64,000 nucleotides of DNA from Methylovorus mays. GTDB taxonomy: Bacteria; Pseudomonadota; Gammaproteobacteria; Burkholderiales; Methylophilaceae. The notes below the pieces were generated by a model, which saw nothing but the letters and a program-made list of their open reading frames with translations, searched no databases and had not been told where the DNA came from. The stretch is taken from contig NZ_JAJAVG010000003.1 of assembly GCF_020531915.1 (NCBI RefSeq), forward strand, positions 248,001 to 312,000, written 5' to 3'. Shown here one piece after another: positions 1 to 7,641 of the stretch (its first letter is position 1; the number at the start of each line of letters is the position of its first letter). The position numbers and the translations under genes were made by a program.

Positions 1-1
1 C

Positions 2-2515
2 GATAATCCCAGCATAGAAGCACAGCACTTGCTGGCCGCCCTGATCAATCAGGACGATGGCGGCACGGTCTCCTTGCTGTCACGGGCTGGCGTGAATGTC
101 GGCAGCCTGAAAACAAATTTGCAGCAGGCCATGGAAAGCCTGCCCAAGATGGAGGAAAGCACAGGCGAAGTTACCGTGTCGCGCGAGCTCAATAATCTCT
201 TGAACCTGACCGACAAGCATGCGCAAAAACGAGGTGATGCCTATATTGCCAGTGAGATGTTTTTGCTGGCGCTGGCCGAGGACAAGGGCGATACCGGCAA
301 GCTGCTGAAGCAGGCTGGACTCAACAAAACCGCACTGGAAGCGGCCATCAACGCTGTGCGTGGTGGTGATCAGGTGAACAGCCAGGAGTCGGAAGGCAAT
401 CGCGAGGCGCTGAAGAAATACACCATGGACCTGACCGAGCGCGCTCGCGCTGGCAAGCTGGATCCGGTGATCGGGCGTGACGATGAAATCCGCCGCGCAA
501 TTCAGGTGCTGCAACGCCGCACCAAAAACAACCCGGTGCTGATCGGCGAGCCTGGCGTGGGTAAAACCGCGATTGTGGAAGGCCTGGCACAGCGCATCGT
601 GAATGGCGAGGTGCCGGAATCGTTGAAGAACAAGCGAGTGCTGTCGCTGGATATGGCGGCATTGCTGGCAGGCGCCAAATACCGCGGCGACTTTGAAGAG
701 CGCCTGAAATCCGTGCTGAAAGAGCTGGCACAGGACGAAGGCCAGACCATCGTCTTTATCGATGAAATTCACACCATGGTCGGTGCGGGCAAGGCCGATG
801 GTGCCATGGATGCAGGCAATATGCTGAAGCCTGCGCTGGCACGCGGTGAACTGCACTGCGTGGGTGCCACCACGCTGGACGAATACCGCAAGTACATAGA
901 GAAAGATGCCGCGCTGGAGCGCCGTTTCCAGAAAGTACTGGTGGATGAGCCCAGTGTGGAAGCCACGATTGCCATCCTGCGCGGTTTGCAGGAGAAATAC
1001 GAGTTGCACCACGGCGTGGAGATTACCGACCCGGCGATTGTGGCGGCGGCTGAACTCTCGCAGCGCTATATCACCGACCGCTTTTTGCCCGACAAAGCGA
1101 TTGACCTGATCGATGAGGCCGCCTCGCGCATCAAAATGGAAATCGACTCCAAGCCGGAGGTGATGGATAAGCTGGACCGTCGCCTGATCCAGCTCAAGAT
1201 CGAGCGCGAAGCGGTGCGCAAGGAAAAGGACGAAGCCTCGCAAAAACGCTTTGATCTGATTGAAGACGAGATCAAGCGCCTGGAGCGGGAATATGCCGAC
1301 CTGGACGATATCTGGAAATCGGAAAAAGCCCAGGTGCAAGGCTCGGCCCATATCAAGGAAGCCATTGAAAAGCTGAAGCAGCAGATGGAAGAAGCCAAGC
1401 GTGAAGGCGACTGGCAGCGCGTGTCGGAGATGCAGTATGGCAAATTGCCGCAGCTGGAAGCCCAGCTCAACAAGGCCGCGTCGGAAGAGTTGAACGGCGT
1501 GCCGGTGAAAAACCGTCTGCTGCGCACTCAGGTGGGCGCCGAGGAAATTGCCGAGGTGGTGAGCCGCGCGACCGGGATCCCCGTGTCCAAGATGCTGCAG
1601 GGGGAACGCGACAAATTGCTGACCATGGAAGACAAGCTGCACGAGCGCGTGGTCGGCCAGGATGAGGCCGTGCGACTGGTGGCCGATGCCATCCGCCGCT
1701 CGCGCTCTGGTTTGTCCGACCCGAACCGGCCTTATGGCTCCTTCCTGTTCCTGGGCCCGACGGGGGTCGGCAAGACCGAGCTGTGCAAGGCCCTTGCCAA
1801 CTTCCTGTTTGATTCGGAAGAGCATCTGGTGCGCATCGACATGAGCGAGTTCATGGAGAAGCATTCGGTATCGCGCCTGATTGGCGCGCCTCCCGGTTAT
1901 GTGGGCTATGAAGAAGGTGGCACGCTGACCGAGGCTGTGCGACGCAAACCTTACAGCGTGATCCTGCTGGATGAGGTGGAAAAAGCGCACCCGGATGTAT
2001 TCAACGTGCTGCTGCAAGTGCTGGACGATGGTCGCCTGACCGATGGCCAGGGGCGTACGGTGGACTTCAAGAACACGGTTATTATCATGACGTCCAATCT
2101 GGGCAGCCAGATGATACAGAGCATGAGTGGAGACGATTACCAGGTCGTGAAGCTGGCGGTGATGGGCGAAGTCAAAACCCATTTCCGTCCCGAGTTCATC
2201 AACCGTATCGATGAAGTGGTGGTGTTCCACTCTCTGGGTGAGGCGCATGTGAAGTCGATTGCCGGCATCCAGTTGCAAAGCCTGGCAAAACGCTTGAATG
2301 CGATGGACATGCAGTTGGAAGTCAGGCCGTCTGCGCTGGCGGAGATTGCCGCAGCCGGGTTTGATCCGGTGTATGGCGCCCGTCCGCTCAAGCGTGCCAT
2401 TCAGTCCGAGATCGAGAATCCGCTGGCGCGGGAAATCCTTAGTGGTAATTTTGCCGCCAAGGATACGATCAAGGTCGAGTACAAGGGTGGCAAGATGTTG
2501 TTCAGCAAGGCCTGA
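2..2515 (+). CDS. clpB: ATP-dependent disaggregase ClpB (5' truncated by window edge)
   Basis: Class I Hsp100 AAA+ unfoldase that, with DnaK, extracts and refolds aggregated proteins in the cytoplasm. The frame is open from base 2, so the true start lies upstream; compared with the usual ~860 residues about 25-30 N-terminal residues are missing. Visible in order: most of the Clp N-domain repeat region, a first ATPase domain with Walker A GEPGVGKT and Walker B VFIDEIH, the long charged coiled-coil middle domain (roughly visible residues 390-520) that is diagnostic of ClpB rather than ClpA, and a second ATPase domain with GPTGVGKT and LLDEVEK. The C-terminal D2-small domain is complete and ends before a strong terminator. 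Heat-shock regulation is usual for the family, but the promoter is outside the window. Confidence 0.97.
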   Translation, partial: DNPSIEAQHLLAALINQDDGGTVSLLSRAGVNVGSLKTNLQQAMESLPKMEESTGEVTVSRELNNLLNLTDKHAQKRGDAYIASEMFLLALAEDKGDTGKLLKQAGLNKTALEAAINAVRGGDQVNSQESEGNREALKKYTMDLTERARAGKLDPVIGRDDEIRRAIQVLQRRTKNNPVLIGEPGVGKTAIVEGLAQRIVNGEVPESLKNKRVLSLDMAALLAGAKYRGDFEERLKSVLKELAQDEGQTIVFIDEIHTMVGAGKADGAMDAGNMLKPALARGELHCVGATTLDEYRKYIEKDAALERRFQKVLVDEPSVEATIAILRGLQEKYELHHGVEITDPAIVAAAELSQRYITDRFLPDKAIDLIDEAASRIKMEIDSKPEVMDKLDRRLIQLKIEREAVRKEKDEASQKRFDLIEDEIKRLEREYADLDDIWKSEKAQVQGSAHIKEAIEKLKQQMEEAKREGDWQRVSEMQYGKLPQLEAQLNKAASEELNGVPVKNRLLRTQVGAEEIAEVVSRATGIPVSKMLQGERDKLLTMEDKLHERVVGQDEAVRLVADAIRRSRSGLSDPNRPYGSFLFLGPTGVGKTELCKALANFLFDSEEHLVRIDMSEFMEKHSVSRLIGAPPGYVGYEEGGTLTEAVRRKPYSVILLDEVEKAHPDVFNVLLQVLDDGRLTDGQGRTVDFKNTVIIMTSNLGSQMIQSMSGDDYQVVKLAVMGEVKTHFRPEFINRIDEVVVFHSLGEAHVKSIAGIQLQSLAKRLNAMDMQLEVRPSALAEIAAAGFDPVYGARPLKRAIQSEIENPLAREILSGNFAAKDTIKVEYKGGKMLFSKA

Positions 2516-2584
2516 GTGCGATAAGCCCTGCATTTGATAGCCCGAAGTTTGATCCGGTAAGTGTGAAACACCGGTAGTAAAACG

Positions 2585-2612
2585 AAAAAGCCGACGTCAT
2601 GTCGGCTTTTTT
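2585..2612. terminator. bidirectional intrinsic terminator between clpB and the quinone reductase gene
   Basis: A perfect 11-bp stem (2585-2595 with 2601-2611) with a 5-nt loop is flanked by an A-run on the left and a T-run on the right, so it can end both the rightward clpB transcript and the leftward transcript of the next gene. Confidence 0.85.
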
Positions 2613-2635
2613 CTTGTGCGCTATTTTCAGGCGAA

Positions 2636-3484
2636 TTACAGCGCGGCAGCGATAGCAGTCGCCAGAGGCGTTGTCGGCCGGCCGATCAGCTGACTCAGCT
2701 GATGGCTGTCATCAAACAGGCCACCCTTGGAGGCGCCAGTGTCTGAATCCGCCAGCAATTCGGCGAGAAAATCGGGCAGCCCGGCATCCAGCAGCGCTTT
2801 GGCATAGTCAGCCTGGGGCAGGTTCTGGTATGCGATGGCCTTGCCTGAGAGGCGTGTAAGCTCGGCGGCGAATTCCGTCAGGGTATAGGCGGTATCGCCT
2901 GCGAGTTCGTAAACCTTGCCTGCCTGGTTGGACGTGCGCAATACAGCGGCGGCGGCAGCAGCGTAGTCACTGCGGGTGGCCGAGGCGATTTTGCCGTCGC
3001 CCGCGCTGCCCAGCACTACGCCGTATTGCAGCGCAGGCGGAATGCTGGCGGTGTAGTTTTCGGTATACCAGCCATTACGCAGGATGGCATATGGCAAGCC
3101 GGAGGCCTTGAGGGCTTGTTCGGTAGCCACATGTTCGGTGGCAAGGCCCAGCGGCGAAGTATCGGCGTGCAGCAGGCTGGTGTAGGCCAGCAGACTGACA
3201 TTGGCACGCTTGGCGGCGGCAATGACATTCTGGTGTTGCGGCAGGCGCTGGCCAACTTCGCTCGAAGAAATCAGCAAAATCTGGCTGGCACCGGCAAAGG
3301 CAGCATCCAGCGTAGCGGGTTGGGAATAGTCCGCCTGACGTACAACCACGCCACGGGCGGCGAGGTCGGCTACCTTGGCGGGGGTGCGGACGGCGGCAAT
3401 AATCTGGTTGGCAGGCACCGAGGTTAACAGCTCCTCAATAACCAGTCGGCCGAGTTGGCCGGAAGCTCCGGTAATCACGATCAT
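2636..3484 (-). CDS. NmrA/QorB-type NAD(P)H:quinone oxidoreductase
   Basis: An atypical short-chain dehydrogenase of 282 residues resembling E. coli QorB/YtfG, which reduces quinones with NADPH without a flavin. The N-terminus carries the Rossmann nucleotide-binding motif GASGQLG (residues 6-12), followed by the AAVRTP segment typical of NmrA-like proteins and the SLLHADTSPLGLA region seen in QorB. The start at 3484 is chosen over an upstream in-frame start at 3535 because it places the Rossmann motif at the very N-terminus and has an AGGAG ribosome-binding site a few bases before ATG. It is divergent from an HxlR regulator, the same pairing as ytfG/ytfH in E. coli, which suggests induction by electrophiles or quinones. 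The substrate is inferred from family membership. Confidence 0.85.
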   Translation of the reverse strand: MIVITGASGQLGRLVIEELLTSVPANQIIAAVRTPAKVADLAARGVVVRQADYSQPATLDAAFAGASQILLISSSEVGQRLPQHQNVIAAAKRANVSLLAYTSLLHADTSPLGLATEHVATEQALKASGLPYAILRNGWYTENYTASIPPALQYGVVLGSAGDGKIASATRSDYAAAAAAVLRTSNQAGKVYELAGDTAYTLTEFAAELTRLSGKAIAYQNLPQADYAKALLDAGLPDFLAELLADSDTGASKGGLFDDSHQLSQLIGRPTTPLATAIAAAL

Positions 3485-3546
3485 GGTAAAACTCCTGTTG
3501 GCTTGAAATGAAAGAAAAGGCACAATAACAAACAAGCTAACTTTTA

Positions 3547-3558
3547 GTAAGTACTTAC
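3547..3558. promoter_or_regulatory. perfect 12-bp palindrome, likely HxlR operator
   Basis: GTAAGTACTTAC is its own reverse complement and lies in the 92-bp divergent promoter region, 18 bp before the regulator start codon. A further GTAAGT half-site sits at 3565-3570, overlapping the regulator ribosome-binding region. HxlR-family dimers bind short dyads of this kind next to their own genes, so autoregulation and control of the quinone reductase gene are inferred. Confidence 0.6.
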
Positions 3559-3576
3559 AGAAAGGTAAGTGTCAAC

Positions 3577-3972
3577 ATGGCGAATCAGGAATTACGACAA
3601 GATGAATCGCTCTCCGCGCTGATGGAGCGTGGCAACGTGTTTGCCGCGCAGTGCCCTTCGCGCGAAGTGTTGAAGCATGTCACCAGTCGGTGGGGCGTGC
3701 TGGTGCTGGTGGCCTTGCTGGGCGGGACGCATCGCTTCAGCGATTTACGACGGAAAATAGGCGGCGTCAGCGAGCGCATGCTGGCGCAAACCCTGCAATG
3801 GCTGGAGCAGGATGGCTTTGTGCTGCGTACCTCTTACCCGGTGGTGCCGCCACATGTGGAATACAGCCTGACCCCTCTCGGGCAGGAGGTGGGTTTGCGG
3901 GTGGAAGCGCTGGCCGACTGGATACAGGAAAAATTGCCGAATATCCTGGCCGCACAACAAGCCGATGCATAG
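3577..3972 (+). CDS. HxlR-family winged-helix transcriptional regulator (QorR/YtfH-like)
   Basis: A 131-residue DNA-binding protein of the HxlR (DUF24) family. The winged helix runs from about residue 25 to 110 (VTSRWGVLVLVALLGG, FSDLRRKIGGVSERMLAQTL, YSLTPLGQ). The conserved N-terminal cysteine of redox-sensing members is present at Cys26 in the context QCPSREVL; in YodB/QorR-type proteins this cysteine senses quinones or diamide. Start at 3577 follows an AGAAAGG Shine-Dalgarno-like stretch. It is transcribed away from the quinone oxidoreductase gene, with a perfect palindrome between them, so local autoregulation of a quinone-detoxification pair is the likely role. The inducer is inferred, not visible. 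Confidence 0.88.
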   Translation: MANQELRQDESLSALMERGNVFAAQCPSREVLKHVTSRWGVLVLVALLGGTHRFSDLRRKIGGVSERMLAQTLQWLEQDGFVLRTSYPVVPPHVEYSLTPLGQEVGLRVEALADWIQEKLPNILAAQQADA

Positions 3973-4129
3973 AGCGACGCCGGCCTTTATGCATGGCAAT
4001 GGCGTAGAATGCTGCAAGCCTTGAGGCAGACTCAAGACGTGCGATGGCAAGCCGTTCAAGTAAAGCGTGCACTGCGCAGGCCGGGGCGGATGTACTGTTC
4101 AATTCATGATGGGGTAACGTAAATCAGGC

Positions 4130-5092
4130 ATGGGTAAATTCCCGATGATCTTGGTGTGGATGCTGGTTTTCAGCTGCTTGCCCGCTGGCATGGCCATGGC
4201 CGCTGAAAGCGCTTCGCCCGCCAGCCAGACGCAGCAGGCGCGCGCAATGGACGACATTCTGGATAATGAGCCGCCTGTCATTCGCCAATTGCTGCAGGAA
4301 GCCAGCCGCCTTGAAAGCAGCATGGACGAAGTGGAGGGGGAGTGGCAGGCCGCTCGTCTGTATTGCCAAGCCTCGCGTATGGGCAGTGCCGAGGCGCAGT
4401 ACCGGCTTGGCATGCTGTATGCCTTTGGCAAGGGCGTGCCGCAGAGCCAGGCGCTGGGCGCATCGCTGTTCACCCTGGCGTCCAGCCAGGGGCACCTGCA
4501 AGCGCAACGCATGCTGGAGACGATTGCGCTTACCTCCAGTGAATTGCCTACCTGCGTATTGGCAGATGTCGCGCCGGACAAAGCCCCATTAGACAGTTAT
4601 GCCGGCAGTGATGCCGCTCGTATCGAACAGCACATCGCCAGCCTGCCTGCCAACAAACGCTGGCTGGTCGGCTTGGTGGATACCCTGGCGCGCTGGCATC
4701 AGGTGGATCCCAAACTGATACTGTCGATTATTGCCGTCGAATCCAATTTCAAGCTGTCTGCCCGCTCCTCCAAGGAAGCCATGGGGCTGATGCAGCTGAT
4801 CCCCGATACTGCCGAGCGTTTCAATGTACGTAACGCTTACGATGCAAGCCAGAATATACGCGGCGGCATCGCTTACATGCGCTGGCTGCTGGCTTACTTC
4901 AAGGGCGATGTGCGTCTGGCGGTCGCTGGCTACAACGCGGGAGAACGTGCGGTGGAGCGCTATCGTGGCGTTCCACCCTATGCTGAAACCCGTGCTTACG
5001 TAAAACGCGTCATGGAGTTATATCCGCGCCTGCATCATCCCTATGATGAGCGCGTGGTGGACCCCACGCGGGTGATCATGAAGCAGGGATAA
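4130..5092 (+). CDS. periplasmic lytic transglycosylase with Sel1-like repeat
   Basis: A 320-residue exported murein lytic transglycosylase. Residues 1-25 form a signal peptide ending in AMA-AE. Residues about 75-125 form a Sel1/TPR-like helical repeat (AEAQYRLGMLYAFGKGV is the typical signature). Residues about 190-300 are a Slt-type lysozyme-like domain: catalytic Glu204 in AVESNF, the GLMQL motif at 219-223 and the AGYNAG motif near 266-271. The enzyme would cleave the MurNAc-GlcNAc bond with 1,6-anhydro product formation. The combination of a single Sel1 repeat with a C-terminal Slt domain is common in betaproteobacteria. It stands alone, 157 bp after the HxlR gene. Specific cellular role (envelope machine insertion versus turnover) cannot be read from sequence. 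Confidence 0.88.
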   Translation: MGKFPMILVWMLVFSCLPAGMAMAAESASPASQTQQARAMDDILDNEPPVIRQLLQEASRLESSMDEVEGEWQAARLYCQASRMGSAEAQYRLGMLYAFGKGVPQSQALGASLFTLASSQGHLQAQRMLETIALTSSELPTCVLADVAPDKAPLDSYAGSDAARIEQHIASLPANKRWLVGLVDTLARWHQVDPKLILSIIAVESNFKLSARSSKEAMGLMQLIPDTAERFNVRNAYDASQNIRGGIAYMRWLLAYFKGDVRLAVAGYNAGERAVERYRGVPPYAETRAYVKRVMELYPRLHHPYDERVVDPTRVIMKQG

Positions 5093-5193
5093 TATCCGCC
5101 CGGATGCATTTCATCCGCCCCTTGCTGTTGGCGATGAATTTTTAATGTACCTGACAGTCGAAACACCAATCACTATTTGTTCTGGAGATGAAC

Positions 5194-5706
5194 GTGCAAA
5201 CAATCAAACAGCTCTGGCTGGCCGGTATGTTGATGATGCTGGCGGCGTGTGCTACCACGGGCCAGCAGGAGCCGCAGGTCAAGCGGATTTCCCCTGAGGA
5301 GCTGGAACGCCTGATGCCGAAGCCGGTTCCGAATATCAGCCTGGAAGAGCTGGTGCAGCTTTCCAAAACCACACCGCCAGATGAACTGATCGCCAAAATC
5401 AAGGCCAGCAACTCGCAGTATGACCTCACGCCCTCGCAATCCGTGGAGTTGAGCAAGCAGGGCGTCAGCCCCAAGGTGCTGGACTATATTTACCAGACCC
5501 GTGAAGCCGCCTTGCGCGAAGGCTTTGCCGATGAAATCAACAAGCGCGAAAAAGCCAAGCGTGAAGAGCAGGAGCGTTTGCGCCGCGAATACCAGCTGCG
5601 CTATCAACCTTACTATGACCCCTGGTGGGGCTATAGCTACGGCCCCGGTCCCTACTGGCGGCGTCCTTTCTACGGTCCGAGTTTCCGTTACGGTTACGGC
5701 TGGTAA
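5194..5706 (+). CDS. putative outer-membrane lipoprotein with aromatic C-terminal tail
   Basis: No specific family recognised. The N-terminus has a lipoprotein signal with lipobox LAAC, so the mature protein starts at Cys19 (Cys21 from the upstream ATG). The middle is hydrophilic and helical, with a charged segment KREKAKREEQERLRREY, and the last ~35 residues are extraordinarily rich in Tyr, Trp, Pro and Gly (YYDPWWGYSYGPGPYW, then a FYGPSFRYGYGW end). Two starts compete: ATG at 5188 has GGAG directly abutting it, whereas GTG at 5194 is six bases from the same GGAG, so GTG is preferred. The aromatic tail suggests surface exposure or carbohydrate/peptidoglycan contact, but this is a guess. Confidence 0.8.
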   Translation: MQTIKQLWLAGMLMMLAACATTGQQEPQVKRISPEELERLMPKPVPNISLEELVQLSKTTPPDELIAKIKASNSQYDLTPSQSVELSKQGVSPKVLDYIYQTREAALREGFADEINKREKAKREEQERLRREYQLRYQPYYDPWWGYSYGPGPYWRRPFYGPSFRYGYGW

Positions 5707-5713
5707 TCCTTGC

Positions 5714-5774
5714 TATGCCGGACAGGAGGAGTACAGCGCAGCCGCATTGCCCTGTGTCCGCCTTGTCCGGCATA
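5714..5774. repeat. 11-bp inverted repeat upstream of the YjbQ gene
   Basis: TATGCCGGACA at 5714-5724 is repeated in inverse orientation at 5764-5774, with 39 bp between the arms. The right arm runs into TATAAT at 5773-5778, a perfect -10 hexamer for the next gene, so the dyad could be an operator or a large RNA hairpin. There is no T-run, so it is not a standard terminator. Confidence 0.5.
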
Positions 5775-5804
5775 TAATTCTGCTTGATCTCATGGGAGAA
5801 GCAG

Positions 5805-6224
5805 ATGCAACAATCATCCACGCACATCACCGTGCGCACGCAGGGCAAGCGCCTGTATGACATCACCCCGCAAGTCACGGGCTGGGTAGCCGATACCGGC
5901 CTGCAGTCCGGCTTGCTTACGCTTTATATTCAGCACACCTCGGCCAGTATTCTGGTGAATGAAAATTACGATAGCGATGTGCTGGTGGACATGGAAGCCT
6001 TTTTCGCGAGGCTGGTGCCAGAAGGGGATCCCCTCTTCATTCATACTGCCGAAGGGCCGGATGACATGCCAGCCCATATTCGCAGTGCGCTGACACAGAC
6101 CAGTATCTCCATCCCCATCCTCAACGGTGCGGTGGCGCTCGGTACCTGGCAAGGCATCTTCCTGTATGAGCATCGCCGCATGTCACATACGCGCAAAGTG
6201 CTGTTGCACGCGATAGGCGAGTGA
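5805..6224 (+). CDS. YjbQ-family protein (UPF0047), secondary thiamine-phosphate synthase-like
   Basis: A compact 139-residue single-domain protein of the YjbQ/UPF0047 family. The hallmark motifs are present: QHTSASILVNENYDSDVLVD in the centre, then AEGPDDMPAHIRSAL, and the C-terminal LGTWQGIFLYEHR-S-TR segment. E. coli YjbQ has weak thiamine-phosphate synthase activity, but the physiological function of the family remains unclear. The start at 5805 is preferred over an upstream in-frame ATG at 5784 because GGGAGAA lies six bases before it and the upstream residues are not conserved in the family. A TATAAT hexamer at 5773-5778 could be its -10 element. No thiamine genes are adjacent, so context does not refine function. 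Confidence 0.88.
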   Translation: MQQSSTHITVRTQGKRLYDITPQVTGWVADTGLQSGLLTLYIQHTSASILVNENYDSDVLVDMEAFFARLVPEGDPLFIHTAEGPDDMPAHIRSALTQTSISIPILNGAVALGTWQGIFLYEHRRMSHTRKVLLHAIGE

Positions 6225-6356
6225 TATTTTTATTTGATTTCCATTTCAATCGATATATACAAAATCTGCCTGCTTGTTTGCCCTTAAGGGTGATTTTCTC
6301 ATAGCCCTTTTTATTGCACTCTTGATACCCATTAAAAAGTATCAAAGAGTTCAGCA

Positions 6357-6845
6357 GTGATAACAAATCGATATGATGAAGAGCAGGCTTATCCATCAGT
6401 TCCCGCATGTGCTAAAGCAGAGTTCTCATTGGTGTTCAATGGATACTTTCTGACCTTGGTGGGAAATAAAAGAAAGTCCTATCCTGCAGTATCTGGACAA
6501 CCAATTGCTAAGGGTGTCTTTAGCTATTCTATTCCTCGGCAAAAATTGAGAAGGGCTGGTCCTATTCCTGCAGGCCTCTACTGGATACAGCCTTTTCAAA
6601 TGTGGACCAACCACTGGTACAGTCTGGCATCGCGTGATTCATGGGGAGATCATCGAATTACCATCCATGTTATGCCAGGGACAGAAACCTATAGTCGCGG
6701 TGGTTTTTTCATTCATGGTGGTACTCATGCTGGCACTGCTGGCTGTATTAACCTCCATGCAGCTATGGAAAGTTTTGTTCGCGACTTGTATGCAATTACA
6801 GACTCTTCCAAGCCTTGCTTCATTCCTCTCAGTGTTCAGTATTAG
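6357..6845 (+). CDS. Tlde1/DUF2778-like L,D-transpeptidase-fold protein, putative type VI effector
   Basis: A 162-residue protein without signal peptide. Its C-terminal half holds the hallmark of Tlde1/DUF2778 proteins, a variant L,D-transpeptidase active site: His120-Gly-Gly followed by GTAGCINL with catalytic Cys130. The N-terminal half has SLVFNGYFLTL and a PIPAGLYWI segment typical of the domain. Tlde1 proteins are delivered to the periplasm by the type VI secretion system and damage peptidoglycan by cleaving or exchanging peptide-stem D-amino acids. Absence of a secretion signal fits delivery by an injection machine. The start is a GTG at 6357; the frame closes at 6333-6335 upstream, and the ribosome-binding site is weak. 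The next gene begins one base after the stop and contains an Hcp domain, strengthening the effector assignment. Confidence 0.68.
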   Translation: MITNRYDEEQAYPSVPACAKAEFSLVFNGYFLTLVGNKRKSYPAVSGQPIAKGVFSYSIPRQKLRRAGPIPAGLYWIQPFQMWTNHWYSLASRDSWGDHRITIHVMPGTETYSRGGFFIHGGTHAGTAGCINLHAAMESFVRDLYAITDSSKPCFIPLSVQY

Positions 6846-6846
6846 C

Positions 6847-7575
6847 ATGAGCCGACGTTTCAAATATCCGCATTTTTATTTACTAGCAATATGGTTTGGT
6901 TTAGTGCTTCTTTTAATTTTCGATCTTCTTAACCTTAATGAGTTTTATGGGAATGGTCCGCCCTATTACTCTCGCACTACGAATATGGATAAGTGGATTG
7001 ATCCATTGCCATCTTTAATAATGATTAATGGCCTTTTCATTCTTATTCTGCTAGCAATATTTTTTTGGCGACGTTTTTCTTCCTTGAAAGTGGTGAGCAT
7101 GGCAACGGATATTTTTTTGAAAATTGAGGGTATTACTGGAGAGTCCCAAGATTCGCTTCATGTTAACGAAATTGATGTTATGAGTTGGAGTTGGAAGGTT
7201 GAGCAGTCATCTAGCATGCTCAGTGGCTCAGGTGGAGGTGCTCCTAAAGCTACAGTTCATGATCTCGTGCTAACTCATCAGATTGATCGATCTAGCCCAG
7301 CTCTTATGACATCTTGCCTGATGGGTAAGCATTTTGTTCAGGCCGTTATTACAATGAGGAAAGCTGGTGGCGTCCCGTTACCATACTTCAAGCTAACTAT
7401 GAGTGATGTTGTGATCACTAATGTTGAACCTTATATCACTTCAGGTTTGCATATGGAGACAATTCATTTGTCATTTGCGAAAGTTAAACAGGAATATTTG
7501 ATGCAGGATAAAACCGGGGGAAGTGCAGGTGTGGTCACTGGTGCATTTGATATTAAAAATAACAAACAAGCTTAG
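6847..7575 (+). CDS. two-helix membrane module fused in frame to a complete Hcp (type VI tube) domain
   Basis: A 242-residue protein. Residues about 8-28 and 56-74 are strong membrane helices separated by a ~27-residue polar loop; positive residues before the first (MSRRFK) and after the second (WRRF) predict both ends in the cytoplasm. From Met85 the protein is a full Hcp/DUF796 domain: EIDVMSWSWKVEQS, then the glycine stretch SGSGGGAPKA, VHDLVLTHQIDRSSP, GKHFVQAVITMRKAGG and a MSDVVITNVEP strand. Canonical Hcp starts exactly at the equivalent of Met85 (ATG at 7099), which has GGTGAG just upstream, so a free 158-residue Hcp could also be made from an internal start. Start at 6847 is one base after the effector stop. 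The membrane part may be the effector's immunity protein, now fused, or a membrane anchor. No other type VI gene is in the window. Confidence 0.82.
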   Translation: MSRRFKYPHFYLLAIWFGLVLLLIFDLLNLNEFYGNGPPYYSRTTNMDKWIDPLPSLIMINGLFILILLAIFFWRRFSSLKVVSMATDIFLKIEGITGESQDSLHVNEIDVMSWSWKVEQSSSMLSGSGGGAPKATVHDLVLTHQIDRSSPALMTSCLMGKHFVQAVITMRKAGGVPLPYFKLTMSDVVITNVEPYITSGLHMETIHLSFAKVKQEYLMQDKTGGSAGVVTGAFDIKNNKQA

Positions 7576-7590
7576 CTTCGTTAAACTCAA

Positions 7591-7619
7591 CTTTCATCGT
7601 AACGTCATGCGTTTGTCAT
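7591..7619 (+). promoter_or_regulatory. three Pho-box-like direct repeats
   Basis: Three 7-bp units, CTTTCAT (7591-7597), ACGTCAT (7602-7608) and TTGTCAT (7613-7619), are spaced exactly 11 bp apart with 4-bp spacers. PhoB binds repeats of the form CTGTCAT with this period. The site lies just upstream of a GT4 glycosyltransferase gene, a class used in phosphate-starvation lipid remodelling. Match to consensus is partial and no clear -10 follows. Confidence 0.5.
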
Positions 7620-7641
7620 CTACCCCGGCAACCATGGCGGC

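Larger units (their letters stand above)
6225..7590. other. AT-rich island carrying a type VI secretion-related gene pair
   Basis: Base composition drops sharply here: 6901-6960 has 20 G+C of 60 and 7021-7080 has 19 of 60, against 37 of 60 at 7921-7980 just downstream. The two genes inside also use many A/T-ending codons. Neighbours on both sides have normal composition. No transposase, integrase, tRNA or flanking direct repeat is visible, so the transfer mechanism is unknown. Foreign origin is inferred from composition and from the gene types. Confidence 0.7.

Noticed and set aside
80-2533. An 817-codon open frame on the minus strand antisense to clpB
   Set aside because: It mirrors the GC-biased codon pattern of clpB, has no recognisable motif and would overlap a certain gene along almost its whole length.
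6634-6846. Upstream extension of the TM-Hcp frame back to an ATG at 6634
   Set aside because: It overlaps the catalytic region of the Tlde1-like gene in another frame; the ATG at 6847, one base after that gene's stop, is the natural start.
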